DNA from: Egibacteraceae bacterium
GTDB lineage: Bacteria > Actinomycetota > Nitriliruptoria > Euzebyales > Egibacteraceae
NCBI GenBank assembly: GCA_030447925.1
Contig: JAUJNX010000005.1
Coordinates: 1-64,000 of the forward strand
Direction: 5' to 3'
Length of the DNA: 64,000 nucleotides
Of this stretch, positions 1 through 7,803 are shown one piece after another; the first letter of the stretch is position 1; every line of letters begins with the position of its first letter. The position numbers and the translations under genes are program-made. The notes beneath the pieces are model-generated. The model did no database searches and had not been told where the DNA came from. It saw nothing but the letters and a program-made list of their open reading frames with translations.

Positions 1-1
1 C

Positions 2-574
2 GTCCTCGCCGTGGCGGGGTTGGTCGCCGGTGTCGCCGTGGCGGTCGCGGCGGGGCGGTGGCCCCGTCGCGCGCTGCCGGCCCTGGCGGTGCTCGCGGCG
101 GTGGCGCTGGCGGGCGGGGCGGCGTCGGGAGCCTTCGACGGCCTGCTGTCGGCGGGGGCGGGGACCCGGCTCACCTTGGCGTCGTCGCACCGGGTGTCCC
201 AGACCCGGGCGGCCCTCGACCTGGTCGCCGACCGACCGCTGACCGGCACGGGACCGGGCCGTGCGGAGCTGATCTGGACCGAGCCCGACGGCTCGGCCCT
301 GCTGGCCCGCTACGTCCACAACGAGTACGTGCAGGTGCTCACCGAGCTCGGGCTGGTCGGCGTCGCCCTCCTCGCGCTGCTGCTCGGCGGGGTGGCGTGG
401 CTGGTGGCGCGCGGCCGGGCGTCCGGACCCGCGGCGCGCTGGGCGGGGGTGGCCGCCGGGCTGGCGGCGCTGGGCGTCCACAGCGCCCTGGACTTCCTCT
501 GGCACCTGGGGGCGATCCCCCTGGTCGCCGCCGCCGTCGCCGGGCTCGCCGCCCCCCGGGCGGACCCGAGGTGA
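2..574 (+). CDS. O-antigen ligase family membrane protein, C-terminal part
   Basis: Partial gene; the reading frame is open to the left edge, so the N-terminus lies outside. The visible 190 or so residues hold alternating hydrophobic helices and the Wzy_C signature: a stretch reading DLVADRPLTGTGPG, then HNEYVQVLTELGLVGVALL, followed by two further membrane segments. In this family the periplasmic loop with the HN-Y/LQ--xE-G motif carries the residues needed to ligate or polymerise surface glycans. The protein would act in the cytoplasmic membrane in exopolysaccharide or lipoglycan assembly. Which polymer it serves cannot be told from this fragment. Confidence 0.85.
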   Translation, partial: VLAVAGLVAGVAVAVAAGRWPRRALPALAVLAAVALAGGAASGAFDGLLSAGAGTRLTLASSHRVSQTRAALDLVADRPLTGTGPGRAELIWTEPDGSALLARYVHNEYVQVLTELGLVGVALLALLLGGVAWLVARGRASGPAARWAGVAAGLAALGVHSALDFLWHLGAIPLVAAAVAGLAAPRADPR

Positions 575-579
575 CCGGG

Positions 580-1251
580 TCAGCGCGGCCGGCGCGCGCG
601 GGGGCTGCGGGGGATCGGGCCCTTGGGCATGGCGGGGCTGCTGCTGCCCAGCGCCTTGAGGCGGTTGTCGAGCCCCTCGACCTCCTCCTTCTTGATGGCG
701 TTCGGCAGCCGGAGGAAGTGGTTGGACAGCCGGCGCAGCGGGACCTGGCCCTCCTCGTTGCCGACCACCACCTCGTGGACGGGGACGTCGCCGACCACGC
801 GGGCCAGGCGCCGGCGCTCCTGCTTCAGCAGCGCGGCGGCGCCGGCGGGGGCGCCCTCGGCGACCAGGACGACGCCCGGGCGGCCGACCGCGACGTGCAC
901 CATGTCCTGGCGGCGGTTGAAGGCGATCCCCGGCGTCACGCGCCACGGCCGCCGCAGCGACCCCAGCACGGCGGCCGCCGCGCCCGTCCGCCCCTCGATG
1001 TTCGCCATCGCCATCGCCTGCGCGCGCTGGGAGAACACCGCGAGGGCGCCGAGCAGGCCGAACAGCACACCGAGGGGGATGAGCACGGCGGCCAGGTCCA
1101 GGAGCAGCCCGACGACCACGAACACGGCCACCACGCCCAGGGCGACCGCCAGCATGATCGGCAGCAGGCGCGGGTCGGCCTTCCGGGTCGCGTTGAAGAC
1201 CTGGGCGATCTGGGTGAGCCGGGACGGGGGACGGGGAGCCTGGTTCGACAT
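580..1251 (-). CDS. DUF4191 domain membrane protein
   Basis: A 223-residue protein of a family found widely in actinobacteria and never assigned a biochemical role. The start at ATG 1251 (MSNQAPRPPSR) gives the usual length; the frame stays open upstream only because of high GC. After a short basic N-terminus there are two membrane helices (about residues 30-75), then the conserved cytoplasmic part with RPGVVLVAEG, a KQERRRLARVVGDVPVHE block and VPLRRL near the end. The tail is proline- and arginine-rich. It ends five bases from the stop of the convergent ligase gene. Family identity is firm, function unknown. Confidence 0.85.
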   Translation of the reverse strand: MSNQAPRPPSRLTQIAQVFNATRKADPRLLPIMLAVALGVVAVFVVVGLLLDLAAVLIPLGVLFGLLGALAVFSQRAQAMAMANIEGRTGAAAAVLGSLRRPWRVTPGIAFNRRQDMVHVAVGRPGVVLVAEGAPAGAAALLKQERRRLARVVGDVPVHEVVVGNEEGQVPLRRLSNHFLRLPNAIKKEEVEGLDNRLKALGSSSPAMPKGPIPRSPRARRPR

Positions 1252-1317
1252 GGTCAGGGCACGATATCGCCGGGACGGACGCCACGACGGCGCCGATCGG
1301 ACGACCGGGAGCCTGCG

Positions 1318-1734
1318 GTGGACCAGCTCGTCGTCGACGCGCTGAACGTGATCGGGTCCCGGCCCGACGGGTGGTGGCGCGACCGGCCGGGCGCGGTGCG
1401 CCGCCTGCACGCCCGGCTCGTGCGCCTGCGCGCCATGGACGGGACGCCGGTCCTGCTGGTGGTCGACGGCCGGCCGCTGCCGGACTTGCCGGAGGGCACC
1501 GACGGCGGTGTCGAGGTCCGCTACGCCCGGCGGGCGGGACCCGACGCGGCCGACGACCGCATCGTCGAGCTGCTGGCGGCCCGTCCCGCCCCGCACGGGG
1601 CGGTCGTCGTCACCGCCGACCGCGCCCTGCGCGAGCGGCTCGCCGCGCTCGGCGTCGCGGTCATGGGGCCGCGCATCCTGCTTGACCGGCTCGACGCCGT
1701 CGCCCCCGGCCCCGAGGATGCGGCCCATGGCTGA
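1318..1734 (+). CDS. NYN domain (YacP-like) nuclease-fold protein
   Basis: A 138-residue NYN/PIN-fold protein. It opens with the fold's first strand and acidic residue (QLVVDALNVIGSRPDGWW), continues with LLVVDGRP, a charged A-D-D-RIVELL helix, and a late VVVTADRALRERL that carries the second acidic site. These Asp residues place a metal ion in NYN nucleases; RNA is the likely substrate. Start is GTG 1318, with a GGGAG ribosome-binding site at 1307-1311. It overlaps the next gene by eight bases, so the two are probably translated together. It starts divergently from the DUF4191 gene with only 66 bases between them, which must hold both promoters. Confidence 0.8.
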   Translation: MDQLVVDALNVIGSRPDGWWRDRPGAVRRLHARLVRLRAMDGTPVLLVVDGRPLPDLPEGTDGGVEVRYARRAGPDAADDRIVELLAARPAPHGAVVVTADRALRERLAALGVAVMGPRILLDRLDAVAPGPEDAAHG

Positions 1735-2470
1735 GTTCGAGGTCCTGTCGAGTCCCGTGCACGTCGGCGAGCCGCTCCCCCGCGACCTGACCGCCGAGCC
1801 CCACCGCCGCCTGCGGGCGGCCGGGGTGGAGGAGGAGTGCCGGGTGGTGGCCGAGGCGGTCGCCGCCGCCGTGGCCGGCGGCCGGGAACCGCTGCTGTGG
1901 TCGGGGGACTGCGTGGCGCCGCTGGGCGTCGTCGCGGGGCTGCAGCGGGCGGGCGTGGACCCGGTGGTGGTGTGGCTCGACGGGCACGCGGACTTCAACA
2001 CCGCGGCGACCAGCCCGTCGGGCTACCTGCCCGGGATGACCCTGGCGCTGCTGGTCGGGCGCGGGGACCCCGCGCCGCTCGGCGGGCTGGGCCTGCGCCC
2101 GGTCCCCGAGGACCGCGTCGTGCTGGGCGGGGCGCGCGACCTCGACCCGCCGGAGGAGGCGGCGCTGGCCACGTCGCGAATAACCCGGGTCGCGGTCGAG
2201 GACCTGCGGGAGCTGCCCGACGGGCCCGTCTTCCTGCACGTGGACGCCGACGTCGTCGACCCCGGGGACCTGCCGGGCATGCGCTTCCCCGCCGCCGGCG
2301 GCCCGTCGCTGGCCGCCGTCGCCGACGCGGTGGGGCGGGTGGCGGCCACGGGCCGGCTGGCCGCCGCGTGCATCGGCGTGACCCTCCGCGGCGACCAGGT
2401 CCAGGCCGACGCGGCCCTGGCCGCGGTCGCGACCCTGCGCGCCGCCCTCACCACGTCACCCGCCGCGTGA
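1727..2470 (+). CDS. arginase-fold (ureohydrolase) family enzyme
   Basis: A 247-residue member of the arginase/agmatinase/formimidoglutamase superfamily, which hydrolyses a C-N bond with two manganese ions. Two of the three metal motifs are plain: WLDGHADFN (the D-x-H-x-D motif, about residue 83) and HVDADVVDP (the D-x-D motif, about 172). The first motif, usually GGDHS, reads SGDCVAPLG here, with Cys in place of the metal-binding His; this variant is recalled from other actinobacterial paralogues. Start ATG 1727 follows GAGGA at 1714-1718. Substrate unknown. Shorter than true arginases (about 300 residues), so arginase activity should not be assumed. Confidence 0.75.
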   Translation: MAEFEVLSSPVHVGEPLPRDLTAEPHRRLRAAGVEEECRVVAEAVAAAVAGGREPLLWSGDCVAPLGVVAGLQRAGVDPVVVWLDGHADFNTAATSPSGYLPGMTLALLVGRGDPAPLGGLGLRPVPEDRVVLGGARDLDPPEEAALATSRITRVAVEDLRELPDGPVFLHVDADVVDPGDLPGMRFPAAGGPSLAAVADAVGRVAATGRLAAACIGVTLRGDQVQADAALAAVATLRAALTTSPAA

Positions 2471-2594
2471 ACCCCGCCGCCGCGCTCACGCGTCCACTCG
2501 GGCCGCGGGCGCTCGTGCCGACGCCGGTCCTGTCGCGGGCGCGGGTGTCGCGGCCGGTCTCGTCGTGGGCGCGCGGGTCGCGGCCGGCGCCGTC

Positions 2595-3575
2595 GTGATC
2601 GCCCCTGCCGGGGCCGAGCGGCGGGCGCGCGGGGAGGGGCGGGTCGTCTCGCGGCTGCGGGCCGGGATGCGGGTCGGGATCGTGGCGCCGGCGAGTCCCG
2701 TCGGGACCGCGGCCGACGCCGACGCAGGGGTCGGCGTGCTGCGCGACCTCGGCCTGGAGGTCGAGTTCGCGGCCGACCCGGCCCGGCGGCGTGGGCACCT
2801 CGCGGGCACCGACGCGCAGCGGGCGGGCGACCTCGCCGCCATGCTCGCCCGCCCGGACATCGACGCCGTCGTCTGCCTCCGCGGTGGCGAGGGCACGCTT
2901 CGCACCCTCCTCGCCCTGCCGCCCGACCTGCCGGAGCGCCTCGCCGGGGTCCCGCCCAAGGCCGTGGTCGGCTTCTCCGACGTCACGCTGCTCCACGCCT
3001 GGCTGGCGGCCGAGCTCGGCTGGGCGAGCTTCCACGGCCCCGGCCTGACCAGCCTCGCCGTGGCGACCGCCTACACCCGCGACGCGTTCGTCCGGGCGCT
3101 GTTCGCCACCGGCCCGTTCGACATCGGCCCGGCGCCGGACGGCCCGGCGCCGGTCGCGCTGGTGCCCGGCCGCACCGAGGGCCTGCTCGCCGGGGGGTGC
3201 CTGTCCCTGCTCGTCAGCCTGCTGGGGACGCCGTGGGCACCCGACCTGACCGGAAGGATCCTGTTCTTCGAGGACACCGACGAGCAGCCGTACCGCATCG
3301 ATCGCATGCTCAGCCAGCTGCTCGCCGCCGGCCAGCTCCAGCGCTGCGCGGGGATCGTCGTCGGCGAGCACGTGCGCTGCGACCCGCGGGACCCCGCCCG
3401 GTCGCTGACCCTCGAGGAGGTGGTCGCCGACCTGCTCGTCCCGCTCGGCGTCCCGCTGCTCGCGGGCCTGCCGCTGGGCCACGGCCGTCACCTGGCGACC
3501 GTCCCCCTCGGCCGCCGCGCCCTGCTCGACGCCGGCGCCGGGCGCCTGCGGGTCCTGGACCCCGGCGTCCGCTGA
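2595..3575 (+). CDS. LD-carboxypeptidase family protein (peptidase S66)
   Basis: About 326 residues. S66 enzymes remove the terminal D-alanine from murein tetrapeptides during peptidoglycan recycling, or cleave related peptides such as microcin C. Visible landmarks in order: GIVAPASP after the start; CLRGGEGTLRTLL, the GG loop; GFSDVTLLHAW with the nucleophile Ser; a Glu in ILFFEDTDEQPY; and a His in LPLGHGRHLATVPLG. These match the Ser-Glu-His triad. The start is uncertain: GTG 2595 and GTG 2565 are both in frame without a clear ribosome-binding site, while ATG 2667 would cut into the first beta strand. No signal peptide, so a cytoplasmic recycling role fits. Confidence 0.85.
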   Translation: MIAPAGAERRARGEGRVVSRLRAGMRVGIVAPASPVGTAADADAGVGVLRDLGLEVEFAADPARRRGHLAGTDAQRAGDLAAMLARPDIDAVVCLRGGEGTLRTLLALPPDLPERLAGVPPKAVVGFSDVTLLHAWLAAELGWASFHGPGLTSLAVATAYTRDAFVRALFATGPFDIGPAPDGPAPVALVPGRTEGLLAGGCLSLLVSLLGTPWAPDLTGRILFFEDTDEQPYRIDRMLSQLLAAGQLQRCAGIVVGEHVRCDPRDPARSLTLEEVVADLLVPLGVPLLAGLPLGHGRHLATVPLGRRALLDAGAGRLRVLDPGVR

Positions 3576-3588
3576 GCACGGCCCGGCG

Positions 3589-4032
3589 TCAGGTCAGGGG
3601 GCGGGCGAAGAAGTCGTACCGGCGGACCGGGGTCATGCCGGCCCGCTCGTAGAGGCGGGTGGCGCCGCTGGCGTTCTCCGTGTCGACGCCCAGCTCCACG
3701 CGGGAGCGCCCCGCCGCGCGGGCGAGCGCGAACAGGTGCCGGAGCATCGCGAGGCCCAGGCCGCGGCCGCGGGCGGAGGACACGACCCCGAGCTGGCGGA
3801 GCCAGACCTTGTCGCCCTCGTCCAGCGCCAGCGCGCCGCCCACCGGCGCGCCGCGGTCCTCGACCAGGAACGACAGCGCCGGTGAGAAGGCGGGCGTCGC
3901 CAGCTGCACGAGGAAGTCGTCGAAGGTCACCGCCGGGTGCCGGAAGTGGCCGGCGAAGGCGGCCTCCAGGACCTCGTGCAGCGCGGCCTCGTCCCGGCCG
4001 GGTCGGAAGGCGTGCGGTGCGGTCCCCGCCGG
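3589..4032 (-). pseudogene. second GNAT domain of an interrupted tandem-GNAT acetyltransferase
   Basis: This is the C-terminal half of the acetyltransferase gene that begins at 4542 on the same strand and in the same frame. A single TGA at 4033-4035 separates the halves. Directly after it the frame reads PAGTAPHAFRPGRDEAAL, the usual opening of a second GNAT domain, and ends with the acetyl-CoA loop VSSARGRGLGLAMLRHLF and GATRLYERAGM. No ATG, GTG or TTG occurs before GTG 3930, which lies well inside the domain and has no clear ribosome-binding site. A stand-alone product would therefore lack the first strand and helix. Either a nonsense mutation, a sequence error or TGA read-through explains it. 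Confidence 0.7.
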
Positions 4033-4542
4033 TCAGGTCGGGGCGGGCGGGCCGGCGGGCAGGTCGACGCCCATGCGCAGGAAGGTGCGCACGTGGCGCC
4101 AGCCCGTCGCCGCGAGCAGGGCTCGGCCTTCGTCGTCGGTCCCGGCGCGGATGGTGTGCAGCACCGGCGCGGCGCCGGGCGGGGCCAGCGCGAGGTGCTC
4201 GCGGGCGCGGGCCTCGGCGACCTCCAGCAGGGTGCGCTCGATGCGGCGGGGGCGGCCCGGGAGGACGTAGGTGTCGACGGTGAAGTCGACGTGGGGGTCC
4301 TCGTCCCAGACGTCGACGTAGCCGACCATCGCGCCCGCGCCGTCCTCGACGACCCAGGCGTCAGCGGCGAGGTCGAAGCGGGGTCGCGCCCACGCCTCGG
4401 CGGTCTCGGCCTCGTCGGTCTCGGCGACCCCGAACCACGCGACGTCGGTGGCCGCGAGGAGCGCGGTGACGGCGGCCAGGTCGTCGGGGCGGGCGTGGCG
4501 GAGGTGATGGCCCGGGGGGAGCGGGGACGGGGGTGCGGTCAT
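4033..4542 (-). CDS. first GNAT domain of an interrupted tandem-GNAT acetyltransferase
   Basis: A 169-residue product starting at ATG 4542 (MTAPPSPLPPGHHLRHARP) and ending at TGA 4033. It is the N-terminal GNAT domain of the architecture seen in mycothiol-synthase-like proteins, in which the first domain is often degenerate. Visible are the opening RHARPDDLAAVTALL, strands through YVDVWDEDPHVDFTVDTYVLPG, a weak acetyl-CoA loop RPRRIERTLLEVAEARA, and the closing strand FLRMGVDLPAGPPAPT that normally leads into the linker to domain two. Substrate unknown. See the neighbouring entry for the second half. Confidence 0.65.
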   Translation of the reverse strand: MTAPPSPLPPGHHLRHARPDDLAAVTALLAATDVAWFGVAETDEAETAEAWARPRFDLAADAWVVEDGAGAMVGYVDVWDEDPHVDFTVDTYVLPGRPRRIERTLLEVAEARAREHLALAPPGAAPVLHTIRAGTDDEGRALLAATGWRHVRTFLRMGVDLPAGPPAPT

Positions 4543-4590
4543 GTCCGGCGCACCCTCGCCGCCCCGGCTCCCCCGGGCAAGTTCCTGCGA

Positions 4591-4800
4591 TCAGTCGCGG
4601 CTGCTGCGCGTGCGGGTGCTGACCCAACCCCGGTGCAGCGAGCAGGTGGTGGCGGGGTTGTACCGCGACAGCTGCGCGGTGCAGGTGACGACCTCGCACG
4701 TGCGGCGCAGGCCGTACTCCTCGATCCGGTCGCCCGCCGCGAGCGCACGGCTGGTCTCCTGCCGCAGCTTCATGGCGTTGCGATCGCTCGCCAAAGTCAC
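4591..4800 (-). CDS. small hypothetical protein (69 aa)
   Basis: An unrecognised 69-residue basic protein. The start GTG 4800 is set by a strong AGGAGGG site just upstream (plus-strand complement at 4804-4812). It contains three cysteines in the middle and C-terminal half (RTCEVVTCTAQLSRY, then ATTCSLHRGW), no membrane segment and no signal peptide. The cysteine spacing hints at a metal site or disulfide but matches no motif I know. It is transcribed toward the GNAT gene with a 48-base gap. The stretch upstream to about 5180 holds no gene I can defend. Confidence 0.5.
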   Translation of the reverse strand: MTLASDRNAMKLRQETSRALAAGDRIEEYGLRRTCEVVTCTAQLSRYNPATTCSLHRGWVSTRTRSSRD

Positions 4801-5182
4801 GAGTGCCCTCCTCAGAGTCCCGGTGTGCCGTGGGTGGTGCCTTCGGCGCGCGGGATCTAGGCGCGGCGTGGCGATATCCCAGTCATACCCATCCCTGCGC
4901 GAGGACGAACGTGGCCCCGCGGCGTTCACCCCCGTCCCGCCCTCCCAACACCGTCCGCAGGACCAGCACCCCCGCCGGCCGCTGGCGCCGGGGAACCGGC
5001 CAGGGTGCCCGCCAGCCGGCGCCGGAGCCGATCGCCAGGGAGCCCCGTGCCACACCTGTTGCCGCGACGCACCGTCCCGTTGCGCCTGCTGGCCGCGCTC
5101 GCGCTCCACCCGGTACGACCGCCGCTGATCAGCGGCGAGCCGTTCGACGAGCGCGCCGTCGCCGACCTCGTCGACGCGCTGC

Positions 5183-5657
5183 TCACCGACGCCGGCGGAC
5201 CACCTCGCGCTGGTCCCCGCCCCGCTCCTCCTCGACCCCGCCGGCCCGCCGGCAGCGGAGGATGAGGTCGGTGGTCGAGATGCCTGGGGTGTACGGCACC
5301 AGGCGCAGCTTCCCGGCGGCGGCGACCGGACCGAACACCTCCTCCAGGGCGTCGGCCGGGAGGTCGTCCCCGTGCACGACGAGGGCGATGTCGTGCTCGT
5401 CGAGGAACTCGGTGGTGAGCCGGTAGGGCGCGTTCGGCAGGACCTCGTCGACGTACCGGCAGGCGGCGACCACGGCGACGCGCTCGGCGAGGGTCATGAT
5501 CGGTCGCCGCTTGTAGGCCGCCACGACGTCGTCGGCCAGCACCCCGACGACGAGCCGGTCACCGAACCGGCGCGCCGCCCGGAGGAGCGCGACGGGAGCC
5601 GGGTGGGAAGAGGTCCCCGACCCTGTCGACGTAGACCCGCGTCGGTGTGGCGCTCAT
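5183..5657 (-). pseudogene. ethanolamine-phosphate cytidylyltransferase-like gene, frameshifted
   Basis: The reading frame from ATG 5657 begins RVYVDRVGDLF, the opening of the nucleotidyltransferase fold, then breaks at about 5605-5607 in a C run. One base out of register the protein continues with VALLRAARRFGDRLVVGVLADD, then KRRPIMTLAERVAVVAACRYVDEVLPNAP and YTPGISTTDL, all typical of CTP:phosphoethanolamine cytidylyltransferase-like proteins. The catalytic H-x-G-H motif, expected as HPGH, reads HPAP after the shift, so even a corrected frame would lack the second His. The start overlaps the VOC stop (ATGA), implying translational coupling. I call it inactive; a run of sequence errors is the alternative. 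Confidence 0.7.
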
Positions 5658-6043
5658 GGCCGCTCGGGCTGTTCCTGGTCCGCGGCGGTGTCGATGACGC
5701 AGAAGCGGTTGCCCTCGGGGTCGGCGAGGACGACGAAATCGGCGTCCGGCGGGTAGTCGCGCCAGTCCACCCGCGTGGCCCCCAGCGCGACCAGCCGCTC
5801 GACCTCGGCCGCCTGGTCGGCCGCGTCGCCCGCGTACAGGTCCAGGTGCACGCGCGGCCGCTCCTGCACGGGGGTCACGCTGCGGTCGATGCCGATGTTG
5901 GGACCCGCCCCGTCAGCGGGTTGCAGCAGGACCCAGTCCTCCTCCGGCGGATGGCGGTCCACGTAGCCCAGCGCCCGCCGGTAGAAGGCCGCCGCCCGGG
6001 CGACGTCCTGCGCTCCTAGCACGATGCTCCCCACCCTCAGCAT
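5654..6043 (-). CDS. VOC family (glyoxalase/bleomycin-resistance fold) protein
   Basis: A 129-residue protein with paired beta-alpha-beta-beta-beta units. It opens with MLRVGSIVLGAQDVARAAAF, has the middle WVLLQPADGAGPNIGIDR, a second half starting RVHLDLYAGDAAD, and closes with FVVLADPEGNRFCVID, the characteristic last strand bearing a metal- or substrate-binding position. VOC proteins range from metal-dependent dioxygenases and isomerases to drug-binding proteins, so the role is open. Start ATG 6043 has AGGA eight bases upstream. It leads a two-gene unit with the damaged cytidylyltransferase. Its upstream side borders the integrative element. Confidence 0.85.
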   Translation of the reverse strand: MLRVGSIVLGAQDVARAAAFYRRALGYVDRHPPEEDWVLLQPADGAGPNIGIDRSVTPVQERPRVHLDLYAGDAADQAAEVERLVALGATRVDWRDYPPDADFVVLADPEGNRFCVIDTAADQEQPERP

Positions 6044-6136
6044 CGGCCGATCCTGACACGAGCGCGAGGAGGATGCGGCGGGGGTTGCGCGCGGCTTGTG
6101 GTCCGGCCTGCGACAACGGCGAGCCGTGCCCGGGGG

Positions 6137-6193
6137 TCGGGAGGGTGGTGGGGGGCAGTGCCGAACTATCGACCGCTCACTTGCAGGCGAGCG
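6137..6193. repeat. degenerate tRNA-Phe 3'-half copy (att-like, far end)
   Basis: By eye about 47 of 58 aligned positions match 14353-14410, including the blocks TCGGGAGGGTGGT, GGGGCAG, CTCACTT and CAGGCGAGCG. The match starts 9 bases outside the mature tRNA 3' end and stops in the anticodon stem. This is what an att site left by tRNA-directed integration looks like after drift. It cannot fold as a tRNA on its own. Confidence 0.6.
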
Positions 6194-6664
6194 GGAGCCT
6201 TTCGCTGCCGTTCGGGCGGACGCGCGAGCACGAGGCCCCGTCCGCGTCATGCGGCTGAGCGCTCCTACGTGTCTGCCCTGGGGTCCAGCGCGGCGGGGCT
6301 AGTAGCCGAGCGTGAGGACGCCGGGGTGAGCAGCCTCGCCAGCGGGCCCGCGAGTACGGCGGCGCGCTGCTGCCCTACCGCCAGGTACGGGCGGTCCCAC
6401 GACGTACAGGAGCGCCTCGCGCTCATGCCGTCCACCAGCGCACCCGACTAGGAATCTCCGCCCGAATGGACCTGCCCGCCCATATTCGTTGATGGGCGTG
6501 GATCGGCCAGGCCGTGGTCAAGGTTGGTGACCGCTCCGAGAGCCCGACCGTGCGAGTACGGCCTGTCAATGGCCAACCGGGACCCAGGAGTGAGCCGGCC
6601 ATACTGGCCTTCGAGGTACTTTCCAAGCATAATACTCACGCGTCGACCGACGGTAAGGGTCAAC
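6194..6664. other. no convincing gene
   Basis: About 470 bases between the att-like repeat and the first cargo gene. Several frames are open but have unnatural composition and no ribosome-binding site. From about 6460 the sequence becomes A/T-richer (CATATTCGTT, AAGCATAATACTCACG), as expected of the promoter region of the gene at 6665; I cannot assign -35 and -10 boxes with confidence. Confidence 0.4.
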
Positions 6665-7300
6665 ATGATGCCGTTCGCTCTTGCAACACGTTCCCTCTTG
6701 CACCTGCACCTGAGGGCGGTCCTAGCCTTGCTGGTCGCAGTAGTAAGCGGGTTGATGCTCATGGCCGGCTCCGCGTCAGCCACAGGAGGTGTGCCGTCCG
6801 GGGAAGTCTCCGTGGAGAGCGGAGAGGACGAGCCCGACCAGGAGAGCGTCGATGAGGACGGTTCCTGGGTGGAGGGGGTCGTATTCGAGGAAGGTGCAGG
6901 GGCGCCGGAAGCGCGGGGCACCTGCAGGGAGCCGCAGAATGGGCAGACACGCGGCCGGATCGTCGACATGTTCTTCGATCAGTTCAGCTGCAAGGTGCCG
7001 CTGCGCTTCGGGGACTGGCGACACGGCTGGGGGGCCGACCACGTCGACCACCGATGCAATGTCGACGGTGAGGTGAACCACTGCCGGACTACCGCATGGC
7101 GCTACCGCACGCAAGCAGCCCTCTCAGGACCGTCTATGCGGTGCGTGGACCGTCTCGGTGTCATGTCCTACTACCTGAACTACAATGATGGTAAGAACCG
7201 GTACCACCGCGTGATCGTGGAAACAAACGATTACGCCGGCTTGGGGCGGTTGGGCATCCGCACGTCATTCTGGGGCACCGGCACGAAGACATCCTGCTAG
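6665..7300 (+). CDS. secreted protein of unknown function (element cargo)
   Basis: A 211-residue protein starting at ATG 6665 after AAGGG at 6654-6658. The N-terminus is a signal peptide: two arginines and a histidine-rich n-region, then a long hydrophobic core ending GLMLMAGSASA-T, a good signal peptidase I site. A strongly acidic linker follows (about residues 45-75). The C-terminal domain, from about residue 82, contains five or six cysteines (TCREPQ, FSCKVP, HRCNV, NHCRTT, MRCVDR, and a C-terminal Cys) with many aromatic and basic residues, consistent with a disulfide-stabilised extracellular domain. No known family recognised. A 21-base gap to the next gene suggests an operon. Confidence 0.65.
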   Translation: MMPFALATRSLLHLHLRAVLALLVAVVSGLMLMAGSASATGGVPSGEVSVESGEDEPDQESVDEDGSWVEGVVFEEGAGAPEARGTCREPQNGQTRGRIVDMFFDQFSCKVPLRFGDWRHGWGADHVDHRCNVDGEVNHCRTTAWRYRTQAALSGPSMRCVDRLGVMSYYLNYNDGKNRYHRVIVETNDYAGLGRLGIRTSFWGTGTKTSC

Positions 7301-7321
7301 CACAAGGAGAGGGGAGGGAGC

Positions 7322-7795
7322 ATGCACCGCATCGATTTGGCTTTGCAGGTCGCCTATTACCCGGAGGGGCATGGGCTCCCGACCTCCGTGGTCGCGGTCT
7401 TCATCAACGAGCGCAGCTTGATGGACCTGGTGATGGAGCAGGAGGTGGCTGCCGGGCGGGTCCCGCCCGGCACCCCCCACACGACCAGGTACCGGTGGAT
7501 GTCCGCGAGCGTCGCCGGCAACCCGCTCCACTGGCTGGGCCAGCCGCGGGACAAAGAGGACGAGAGCTACCTGGACGAGAGCGGCCCGCGCTACCCGTAC
7601 GTCCTGGACTGCGTGTCGGGATTCGCCGGGGAGTGCGGCCTCTACGCAGTTGTCGTGGCGGACCCCGATCGTGTCAGGTGGTCGCGTCTCGGATCGCTGA
7701 GTCAGGCGAGCGACTCGCCCTACGCCTCGCTGGGTCCATACGAGTTCGAGCGACGGCAGTACGAGTCAGCCCTCGAGTCCCTCCCGAATCCATAA
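7322..7795 (+). CDS. hypothetical cytoplasmic protein paired with the secreted cargo protein
   Basis: A 157-residue soluble protein with no signal peptide or membrane helix. The start ATG 7322 has a strong purine-rich site (AAGGAGAGGGGAGGGAG). It is acidic and contains CVSGFAGECGLYAVVVADP and a closing LGPYEFERRQYESALESL. The last part resembles, in my memory, uncharacterised actinobacterial proteins and some immunity-type proteins that begin a helix after a W-R/D segment, but I cannot name a family. Its position directly behind a secreted, cysteine-rich protein in a mobile element would fit an effector-immunity pair. That is only a hypothesis. Confidence 0.6.
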   Translation: MHRIDLALQVAYYPEGHGLPTSVVAVFINERSLMDLVMEQEVAAGRVPPGTPHTTRYRWMSASVAGNPLHWLGQPRDKEDESYLDESGPRYPYVLDCVSGFAGECGLYAVVVADPDRVRWSRLGSLSQASDSPYASLGPYEFERRQYESALESLPNP

Positions 7796-7803
7796 CCCCA
7801 GTC

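Noticed and set aside
5047..5265. A plus-strand frame reading PLRLLAALALHPVRPPLISG
   Set aside because: It vaguely resembles a TetR C-terminal helix, but it has no start signal and its end is antisense to the cytidylyltransferase remnant.
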